The notes under the pieces were generated by a model that was not told where the DNA came from, did not search any database, and was given only the letters and a program-made list of their open reading frames with translations. Source: Chrysomallon squamiferum (Eukaryota; Mollusca; Gastropoda; Neomphalida; Peltospiridae). From it: DNA of 64,000 nucleotides. Positions 54,763 to 64,000 of this stretch are shown piece after piece (position 1 is the stretch's first letter; each line of letters begins with the position of its first letter). The position numbers and the translations under genes were made by a program. The stretch is from NCBI GenBank assembly GCA_012295275.1, contig CM022667.1, forward strand, positions 21,514,167 through 21,578,166, read 5' to 3'.

Positions 54763-55408
54763 TGTGTCTAGACAGCTGATCAAGTCAAACTAGAAATAAT
54801 ATACTGGTGTTTTAATGGAAATGATAAAACAAAATTTATTTTATGATAATCAGCTAAAAGAATATTAATTCTGTCTAGAAGGATTTATTACATTGTTAAA
54901 GAAAGGGAAATGAAATAAGATTATGCAGAATAAATGTATCAATAACAACATTAAGTGCTTTTCAAGGTAAGATACCTTTAAAGTGTCAAGTAATATTTTG
55001 TAAGTCCTTTAATGATATGAAAATCCTGTAGACAATAAATATGTCAAATGTTGTTTAGCGTATAAACATATCAGATGTATAGGAAATATAAATCATTCTT
55101 ATATTTGTTAACATCATGTTTGAACTTTACATTTTAAATTATTTTATTATTTGAACAAAGCTTTCCATTATTATTATTATTATTAATACTAATTATTGTT
55201 GTTGTTACTTAGGTTGTTGAATATTTATCTAGGAGCTAACGTAATTAACTGTTATTTGTATGAAGAAATTGACTTCTGCTGCTGGTTAGTTGTTTCACTC
55301 TGGTTAAATTTAGACACTTGGCAACAGTCTGCCATCCTGGCACTATCCTGGGAATGTCAGTTATGTTACAACCATTTTTAGTATAGGCAAAACTACTGTT
55401 TTATAGTG

Positions 55409-55448
<40 letters not shown>

Positions 55449-57187
55449 TAGCACATGAATACATACATACATACACACAAATATACATAATTACTGATGA
55501 TCCAAAATACAACATTAAAATACAAGAATAAAATATAGTAATCCATACAGTTTTTAATGTATACTAGTTTCTTACAGTTATATAATTTGATTAAATGTAC
55601 AGTCTGCTTACTGCGTATATTAGCATTCTGATGAATAAGCAAAGGACCAAGTAAAAAAATGAATGAATAAAATTAACTGAAAAACAAACACTACAATGAA
55701 TTCATTAACAATATAAAAATACATATATATATAAAATAAAGCATAACAAAAAGTACATTACATACCTTTTTATATAAACATATTGAAACAATCAGCTAGA
55801 GAGGTCATGGCATTAAAACACACAATTAAAATATCTTACAAATGTTGACTGTTGTTCTTATCACAACGAGAGCCAGAAAGCAAGTGACCCAGTTAGTGGC
55901 AAGTGAGGTTTAGTATTGTCAAGTACACACAGTGGGTGTCAGTTTGCTAATACAAAACACAGAAAATAAACTACACTGTCTTAATGATCTGAAGCCTGCC
56001 TGTTTTTACAGAGAATAATTTTATTAATTAATTATAAAGCATAAAATTCAGTACACACACATACACACACACTCACATACATCACCAGGCCCTAATGGTT
56101 GTTTTTATAATAAAACTCATCTATTCCATCATTGTTATCAATATTTTCTGAAATCCTTTATAAGCAACTTTTTTCTCAAGAAGAAAATTTCTTTTGAACT
56201 TTCTTCAAATAGGTACACTGGCAATGACATAGGTTTAAATATATATATAATAAATTTAATACTGATGAAGAGGTTTTTGTCATTCTGTTTTAAACTTTAC
56301 CATTTTAACTACCACTACTTTTATTATCTATGTATTTTCATTATTAAAATGAAACAAACAAGGAAATAGCAGTAAAAGAATAAATATACTAAGTACCTAT
56401 TACTTTAAAAAAAAATATATATATATATATTAACACAACTTTGCACATGATATACATATTTTCAACAACAGAAACATGAAATAAATATTTTTCATTGTAT
56501 ATTCATGAGTGAGAGAGAAGGAAATGCACTCTAATGTTTTAAATACATAATTATACAGTTTTGCTAAATATGGTAATACATGTCGAGTCATGCATGTTAG
56601 TAAACTGTATATGTTATTTCAGATTAATATTTATGTACAGTAAGATGGTACAGTCAACTGGTTTATATTATCTTTTAAATAATCAGTAAACTAAGATAAA
56701 CTAGAAACAAAATGTTTTTATGATGATTCTGTTGTTGTTTTGTGTTTTTTGAGGGGTGGTTGTACTTTTTTCTTCTTGTTAAACTGATCTAGGAGAAACA
56801 ACTGTGATAGTGCAAGTCTAAAATTCTACAACAGCAATTATTAGCTGATTTTCAAACATTTTCTGATTTATCAGTAAGGTGCATTGTAGTGAAAGTGACA
56901 TACTGATAAATTATCAAATAAAATAATTTACAGTACATATTTTTATTTAAAATGTAAAACTGATGTGTGTTCAGTATACATTTTGCATCTTTAGCGAATG
57001 ATAGAAAAATCAATAATCTTGATTTGTTTGCTCATTTGCAAATTGTATGTAAAAAAATGTAGAAACCCTATATTATTCTAAATGATACTTTATCATATCC
57101 TCTTTCTATACTGTATATGATAAAAAGATTTTAAAAAATTCTATTATTTTATGTAACTAAATGTCATTTGCAGGGTTATAACACACA

Positions 57188-57229
<42 letters not shown>

Positions 57230-60025
57230 TACAGACTACAGACAGTCACAGAGACACTCATGATGGAAATAGGCTTTAGGTTACTAATGTCGGTGAGGCT
57301 GAGGTTGGGTAAAAGGAGGTAGACACTCAAAATCCTTTGGAAAAAAATTGTTTAGAAAAGTGAAAATACAGTTTTGTTGGAAGAAAAATAGAAAAAGTAC
57401 TGAATTTTCCATTTCAGGCGCATCATAACAATTTCTAATTCAATAACATCATGTAAAAATTATTTTAAATAGTAATTATGTTTGTGAGACTACTGCAGAG
57501 GAGGGAATAAGTTGTGTCATTTTCCTGTTAAACCATCCTGAGTGCAAGGAATCAAATGACATGTAATGGTATCAAAATGTGATAGCTCTGACTAAAACAC
57601 TTTTACAACTCAGCTATAACTTTCATCAAGACTGATACAAAAATTATATTAATCATTCCAGAAAAGACTATAAATATGGACGTAGGAATGATTATAGACT
57701 ATTCTAACATATTTTCACACATGCAATGCTATAATGTTGCTAAATGTAATAATGTATCTGAAACTGCAATAGGAAAGAATTGACATACAAAGGTACACTT
57801 AAACTCATGACAGTGTATATAGAATATTGATATTATTCTACAAGTATTCCAAATCTGATACCTGGAGAGGGGTTGGCACAACTTACCCTCCTCCACATGC
57901 AAGTATAATTATAACTAAAAAATTTAATTGCAAAAAAACTAGACAAAAGCTTGCACATAACTGTGTCTGACTCCATAATAGCACAGAAACTGGATATTGA
58001 CTAGAAACAAAAAAGGAGGGGAATGCTGTATGCCAGCATGCACATATGGATGTGTGCACATACCCACACCCACACCCACACCCACACACACACAGACACA
58101 CACACAAACAGACATACACACACACACACACATTCTGTTTTAAAATAAATTCACTCACTGTTCTGCGAGGTCTGAACATAGAATCTTCAAGAATATGGTG
58201 AATTCGACTGTCGTCTGACTGTTTTTTTGTAAACACTACATCAGCTGATCTCTGGTCTATCACAGTTTTACATTCCATCACGTTGTTCTGTGAGAAGTTT
58301 GTTCTGAAATGTGACAAAACAACTTAAACACCGGATCTTGAACATTTCATTTTAATAACTAATTTAACAGTACCACTATTACTGGTGGAGTCAAACAGCA
58401 CTCACCACTAATTGGCTATTATCTTAATTTAATCAATGGTGTCATAATTAGTCAGTACTACATGTGAAGTAATTATCTATTATTTAAAAACTGAAGTGAA
58501 GGATTTAATTAACATGGCATTATAACTGGTAGTGAGTTTTAAATGCCAGTGAAGTTTTAAGATTTAAAAGTGATTTAATAAAAGAGCAGGTATTATATAA
58601 AATTACTATTAATGTCACTGACAGTCAATGGACAGAACAGAGTTAAGCAGACTGATTTTTGCCGCCTGTCTGGTGAAATGACAAAAATGTGTAAAGCTCT
58701 TCTTATACTGTTACCAGTATTTCAAAATGATCACTCATAAACCTTAATGAAATTATTCCTGTTTGCCACAGTGACTATTCTATTAATTCAAAAAAAAATA
58801 AAAAATTATTATATAGTACAGTGACAACATCAGTCTAACTATGCGTCAGTAACTGTGATAAGTAAAAATTTAAATGATTTTATTGCTTCAGCTACTTAGA
58901 GCAATGAATTATTTTATGATACATTTTCAATATGTCAAGAAATAAAAAAAATAAAAAATTATGAACATTTAAATATTTTAATAAATTATTTATGAAATTT
59001 GTTATACTGGTAACCATGGTTACTTACTCGGTGTTTGCTGACTGTGTGGAGGTTTGTGATGATACGAGGTACATGGAAGGATTCATGAAGTTTCCGTGAG
59101 TCTGAATGTGTTCTTTGGCATCTTGTAGATTGAGCTTTGTGAAAACTTCAAAAATCTTTCTTTCGCGTGATTTCGGGACCTCGCGATGTAACCATGGTTG
59201 TAGGTACTTTGTATTGTAATACTCAAATCTAGATAAAAATAAATAAATAAATAAAAATAAAAAATAAAATTACATTTTAAAATTAAATTAATTTGTTTTT
59301 TATATATCTCATGAGTATGAATTTATCTTAAATAATTTATTTAAGGATTTAATAGATAATTAAAAATAAATAAATAAAACAGTGGTCTATACAGTGTTTT
59401 GGCTAAATACATTTTGCATACTTCAAATAACACTATCATTTTTTGCAGTTTTTTTGGAATCATAAACTTATATTGTTTAACATCCAGATTACTAAATGGC
59501 CAGATTAAAATATTTTTTATTACCATTATGTTATTTCATTTATTTATTTATTTATTGTAATTTTTTTTTTTGTTATTAATATAATTTAAAAAAAAAAATT
59601 TAATCGTTTAATTTTTAGGGAAAAAATTATCATTGTAAAAATTTGCATTATTTATTTAACTACCAATGTAGAATGAAAGTTTCCATTAAGTCCATTCAAA
59701 ATGTTAAAATAATTAAAAATTTAAAAATTTAAATTCTCACTTGTCGCGGATAGAGTTGTGACTTGACCGACCAACAATGTCCTCCATTCCTGCCATCAAG
59801 TGATCTATTAACTGTAATATTACAAAAAACACTCTAATTTTCACTTGATATTCTCAGATATGTGCTTCAACAACTTGACACCTACTGCTTCATTTCTAAA
59901 TGTAACTATCAGTTATTATGTTTCTGTCAATTTAACATTCAGACCATATTTTATTGCTGCATAAAGTCATAATTACAATGTTAATGTTTTTTGGACTTTT
60001 TAATAAGCCATATTAAAAATAATAA

Positions 60026-60056
<31 letters not shown>

Positions 60057-62244
60057 AACAATAACAATAACATGCTAAATGAAAAAAACAAAGCATTGAT
60101 AAATTATTTAAAATATTATGAATGTGTAGAGTATAAATATGTGTTAATAATGTGAAAATCCAGAAATATTTCCTTTCTTCCTTAAATCTGATGTTTTAGG
60201 TTCTTAAATGCTACTGAACTTACATGTCAAAATAATGTATAATTAATTTATTAATTTTGCATTTGACTTCTATCATACATTTATATACATTCATCATTCT
60301 CCATTTCTGTTTGATCACTAAAGAAATTCTACATAAGCACTACATTCATATTTGATTTACCTTAGAAAATGTATCCAAAAGTAAGATTAATATTTTTAAA
60401 AGTAAGCAGATTAGATAATGTATTGCTGTATTTTTTATTATTTCATTCTGGGTTATTTTACTCAAAATTATTAAAATCCCAAATTTTTATGTCACAAATC
60501 ACAGTTTAGATTAATGTGAGTGTCTTAATATAATGATCCTGAATGTTACAACATCTCTAAAATGTAATCTACAATAAAGTCAAGAATAAACTCTATTGTT
60601 AAAATCTTATTTGGGTTTTCTTGCAAACTGAAAAATGGACATATCTAGGTTTAAGTACTCAGCATGAACTAAACAGTGTGTCGTACCCTTTCATGTATTC
60701 TTTCATTCATTGTCGACTTTCTCTTAGACGCTCTCTGAACCTTCAGAGCATTGACAACTGGTTTGATAGTGATTCCCTGAAAATAACATTAACACAGATT
60801 ATAATTCTGAAGACATAAACAAAGATTATTTGTCTCAAAAGTTGTTTCTAAACAAAATATTTAAACATCAGTACTCAGATTTGAAAAAAAAACTAATCTA
60901 AAAAGACTGGACTATACAAATGAAAGCAATAAATATATACAGTTAAATATGAATAAAAATGTACACAGGTTACAACAGCATATTAAAACTATGTTTACCT
61001 GTAAAAAGACAGTTTATTAAAACAAAATTTACCTGGATGAAGATAGATAATTAAAACTAAGTTTACATGTAATAATAGAGTTAATTAAAACAAAATTTAC
61101 CTGTAAAAAAACAGTGAAGAAGACGACTATGATGGTGGTGGAAACAAACATTCGTTTTTCTGGTACGATATCCTCATTAAGTAGCAAAGCAAGACAGAAC
61201 GCAATGCCTCCGCGCAGACCTCCGTACGACATGATGAACTGATCAATGCCAGTCAGACGAACCAGTCGCGTCTGGTTCACCAAGAAAGCCAGGGACACCA
61301 CACCTGTAAATAAAAACAAAAAACTCTATCAAGAAAGCCAGGGACACCTCACCTGTAAATAAAAACAAAAACCTCTATCAAGAAAGCCAGGGACACCTCA
61401 CCTGTAAATAAAAACAAAAACCTCTATCAAGAAAGCCAGGGACACCTCACCTGTAAATAAAAACAAAACCTCTATCAAAGAAAGCCAGGGACACCTCACC
61501 TGTAAATAAAAACAAAAACCTCTATCAAGAAAGCCAGGGACACCTCACCTGTAAATAAAAACAAAAACCTCTATCAAGAAAGCCAGGGACACCTCACCTG
61601 TAAATAAAAACAAAAACCTCTATCAAGAAAGCCAGGGACACCTCACCTGTAAATAAAAATCTCTATCAAGACATGCACATTCTAAATTATGACTAGTTTT
61701 TTATACTGCTTACTTCCTATCTGAAGTTGCAAAAACAAAACACACAAAACATATTCAAGCTAGTGTGATTAAAATGTCATCTGGATCTTTATAAGCAATC
61801 AACATCTTTTGTAGAATTAAATTGGGTTTTTTCTACATATTTGATGTTTTTTATTTGTATATTTATCACACAAAAAAGTGTATGTCCTTCTTAATCAATG
61901 TATGCTTCTTGTAATTATACTAATAAATAATAGTAATAGTTATAAAAAATTCATTAAAAGACAATAATCTGAAATGTACCCATGACACGGAAGACAATAC
62001 AGAAGATGACAGAGAAGAGGATGAAGTCAAGCTGCCAGTCGTGTGTGTCGACCACAGTGGACAGTCCGAGGAACATGAAGATGACAGTCTCACAGATGTT
62101 AGCCATCAGCTTCATGAAATATTTAACTGTATTCTTAGACTTCTTAGACACATTCGCCTCCACATAGTGTCGCATGCAGATACCTCCAAATGACAGGCTA
62201 AAACAAAGTTTAAGTAACTAAATTTATAAATGATGTTAAGAAAA

Positions 62245-62320
<76 letters not shown>

Positions 62321-62881
62321 TTCATATATATATATATATATGTGTGATATTTAGATATCTCCAAATGACAGGCTAAAACAAAATTTACAATGATATTTTA
62401 TATAGGATGTTAGAAACCTGCAAATAACTGACTAAAACAAAATTTACATAGAAATATTTTTAAAGATAAAGTAAGGAAGAACATTTTTTATTTTTTATTC
62501 AGATACACAGAGAAGAAACCTTGAATAAAAATCTCCACCAATATTCATTCTGAAAGATAATTCTGTAATATTTTCTAAGATATTTTGTTTACTTTGATTA
62601 ATAATTTTTAATTGAAAAACTTACGCTAAAATACCCGACCAGTGTAACATTTCAGCAGACAGGTAGGCAAGATATCCGAGAACAAACACAAACAGAGGCT
62701 CAATGACTCTCACATGACTTGTGTATTTGGTAACAAATCCACCAATCAATCCAAAGATAATTCCAATTGCCGTTCCACCAAGAACAATGATGAAAAATGA
62801 TCCAACCCCGCTGACTATGTCAATGGGAAGAAGGTTAGCCTCTCCCATTTCTGTAAAACCTTCCAGCATATGGTATACTAC
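46512..62881 (-). CDS. SLC9A3: Na+/H+ exchanger, NHE3-type, C-terminal 753 residues (5' exons outside window)
   Basis: Exons in transcript order: 62625-62881, 61980-62197, 61101-61303, 60687-60776, 59741-59811, 59028-59228, 58159-58303, 48474-48681, 47530-47619, 46512-47290. All are GT-AG, all phases match, and the visible coding length is 2262 nt including TAA. The first two exons give membrane helices with [34 protein letters not shown] and [10 protein letters not shown]. The third gives [11 protein letters not shown] and [13 protein letters not shown], hallmark stretches of plasma-membrane NHEs and closest to NHE3. The juxtamembrane [11 protein letters not shown]...MNERIHE region corresponds to the CHP-binding part. 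The tail is long and ends in an acidic run and DTHL, a class I PDZ ligand like the STHM end of mammalian NHE3. By family it exchanges Na+ for H+ at the apical membrane of epithelia. The exon with the ND-containing fifth/sixth helix region is not in the window. Subfamily choice (NHE3 over NHE2/5) is likely but not certain. Confidence 0.9.
47660..47900. repeat. Diffuse (TAG/AAT) trinucleotide tract in an NHE intron
   Basis: Degenerate AGT/AAT/ACT triplets fill the intron just upstream (in transcript sense) of the 47530-47619 exon. No perfect run is longer than a few units. Confidence 0.7.
48185..48440. repeat. 32-bp tandem repeat, 8 copies, in an NHE intron
   Basis: The unit is ATACCATTTACTGAATCATT followed by ATTTTAATAAAT. 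The period is 32 bp, for example cc at 48189, 48221 and then 48253 (variant). It ends about 34 bp before the donor edge of the 48474-48681 exon. Confidence 0.88.
49440..49735. repeat. 22-bp minisatellite in the large NHE intron
   Basis: GTGATCTGACACAGTATGTA plus CA is repeated about ten times with ACTTTGGAC interruptions. Before it come three copies of a related TCTGACACTGTGCCATTTAT unit. The minus-strand frame rich in [12 protein letters not shown] is an artefact of this repeat. Confidence 0.88.
53959..54003. repeat. (GT)n microsatellite
   Basis: GT run of about 44 bp. Degenerate GGGTGG/GTGT repeats lie just left at about 53,800-53,910. Confidence 0.94.
54691..54767. repeat. Compound (CT)n-(GT)n microsatellite
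   Basis: A CT run passes directly into a GT run near 54,746. Confidence 0.96.
55411..55445. repeat. (CA)n microsatellite
   Basis: Perfect CA run followed by CATA repeats. Confidence 0.94.
57182..57230. repeat. (CA)n microsatellite
   Basis: CA run of about 45 bp in the large NHE intron. Confidence 0.94.
58060..58131. repeat. (CACACC)n/(CA)n repeat next to an NHE exon
   Basis: CCCACA hexamers followed by CA repeats end about 27 bp from the exon edge at 58159, on its donor side. Confidence 0.9.
61316..61670 (-). repeat. 49-bp minisatellite derived from the NHE intron/exon junction (7 copies)
   Basis: Seven units begin at 61330, 61379, 61428, 61476, 61526, 61575 and 61624, so the period is 49 bp (48-50). 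A partial eighth follows. Each copies the pyrimidine tract, the acceptor and about the first 25 nt of the exon that really starts at 61303. On the coding strand each unit reads TTTATTTACAG|GTGAGGTG. The genuine junction reads TTTACAG|GTGTGG. The T-to-A change shared by all copies creates a consensus donor directly after the acceptor. Confidence 0.9.
62248..62316. repeat. (CA)n microsatellite in an NHE intron
   Basis: Perfect CA run of about 69 bp, about 50 bp from the acceptor of the 61980-62197 exon, so GT-rich in the transcript. Confidence 0.96.
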
Positions 62882-63069
62882 CTGAAAAAGAAAACAGCAT
62901 CTTCCATACAGTTTTGTACATTTGTTTATCAATAAGTTAATAACAGAAATGTTTTCATAAGCAAAACCAGAGTGCCACTAAATTGCAGGTTAAAGAACTG
63001 AATACTTTGTGACGTTTTCCATTGATCTATTTTCTTATTTAATTTGATAGAATTTCACTGACATTACTG

Positions 63070-63155
<86 letters not shown>

Positions 63156-64000
63156 CATATGTACTAGGCAGAAAAGGGAAATAATCCAGTGAAAATGTAT
63201 GAAGCAGATTAATAGTTCTCTACCTTTTTCTAAATCAGTTTTTACATTAATTTTCCACAGGACAGAATTTGATTAAAGTCCAGTATATTTTAAGTTAATA
63301 CATAGCACAACAGACTTCTTTTTTTTCTTCTTAGTGTTCTTAAAAAATAAACAAAACAACACAGAGAGCCTATTTTCATCTTTACCATCAGATTCAATTA
63401 CTGTAATGTTTTAACATGTTTCTATAATGTGTAGAATGTTTTTGTTTTAAACTTCTACACTTGTTGCTGTTGTACACAGAATTCAATAGGTCTGAGTTAT
63501 AGTTTTATGTACACTTCTAAATATAACTGAGTAACGTTGTGTTATATTTAGTATTTCAGTGTAAATCTGTAGATACAGCTGAAATATGTGTTATTTAATA
63601 GTTGTCTGTACTTGATGGAACAGAATATTATATATAAAACGTGTTCTTAACAGTTTGTACATATACAAACATGATTTATAGTGTTAATGTTATTTAACAT
63701 ATTTCTTTGTATGTTGTGAATTCAGTTGAATTTATATCTCTAGCTAATGTAACTTGTTTTTATGTCTTAGCCAAGGTTAAGTCACATAACATCACGCAGT
63801 TTATAATTTACACAGGTAAATTTACTCAGATTATAATAAGCATGTCGTAATATAGGTGTTAAATTCTCTTTACTAAGTATTAAAATATATAATGATTACA
63901 GGTTAAGGCATAAATCAATTTATTACTGCACATTTTTCTAACAGCTTTTCATATTAAAAATGATACTTTATAAATATTATTTATAATTAATTCAATATAT
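62882..64000 (-). other. Incomplete NHE intron at the right edge
   Basis: The acceptor at 62881 (CTTTTTCAG) opens the first visible exon at phase 0. The preceding exon, expected to encode the FGE...ND membrane region, is not found up to 64000. The stretch holds a (GA)n run and AT-rich sequence only. Confidence 0.6.
63076..63150. repeat. (GA)n microsatellite
   Basis: Perfect GA run of about 75 bp in the rightmost (incomplete) NHE intron. Confidence 0.96.

Larger units (their letters stand above)
48682..58158 (-). other. 9.5-kb NHE intron
   Basis: It separates the exon ending MFRPRRT from the exon starting FVRENHH. It is about five times longer than any other intron visible in this gene. It holds many CA, CT, GT and tetranucleotide repeats and the 22-bp minisatellite. 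I found no additional exon with fitting phase (0/0) and clear coding character. Confidence 0.6.

Noticed and set aside
57883-58317. 144-codon minus frame extending past the NHE exon
   Set aside because: Only 58159-58303 is coding. The remainder is read-through of the CA repeat and intron past a good GTGAGT donor.

Overview
The window reads as nuclear DNA of an animal. It is AT-rich and crowded with microsatellites, and its genes are split by GT-AG introns of mostly 200-700 bp. The three genes (a RIP-type kinase, a DUF4476-like protein and an NHE3-type Na+/H+ exchanger), together with the repeat style, suggest a lophotrochozoan, most likely a mollusc. The species cannot be fixed from sequence alone. 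I see no prokaryotic, organellar, rRNA or tRNA genes and no transposon proteins.

Layout. (1) Positions 1-25,375 hold no gene I can support. This part contains many simple repeats, a 133-bp near-perfect palindrome (2071-2203) and a 5.8-kb GT-rich array of about 36-bp, triplet-phased units (about 13,250-19,020). Short CpG-containing islands within it carry clustered AP-1, E-box, CRE, NRF1-like and nuclear-receptor half-site motifs. (2) Positions 25,376-35,392 (+) hold a complete 15-coding-exon gene for a 990-residue RIPK1/2/3-like kinase with a long tail of unknown type. A palindromic NF-kappaB-type site lies just upstream of an apparent non-coding first exon. (3) Positions 36,399-39,460 (+) hold a compact 7-exon gene for a 253-residue DUF4476-like protein with a Pro/Tyr-rich tail. 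(4) Positions 39,461-46,511 lie between convergent genes and are probably largely 3' UTR and flank. (5) Positions 46,512-62,881 (-) hold the last ten coding exons of an NHE3 (SLC9A3)-type exchanger. The 5' exons lie beyond the right edge of the window.

All exon joins given for the three genes were checked by hand for phase, and each gene's exon lengths sum to a multiple of three. The kinase (innate immune or cell-death signalling by family) and the exchanger (epithelial ion transport by family) have no obvious functional link. This looks like ordinary eukaryotic gene neighbourhood, not an operon-like system.

The most unusual structure is in the exchanger gene (about 61,316-61,670). A 49-bp minisatellite has amplified the genuine intron/exon junction seven times inside the intron. 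A single base change turns every copy into a back-to-back 3'/5' splice site, resembling a recursive-splicing ratchet point.
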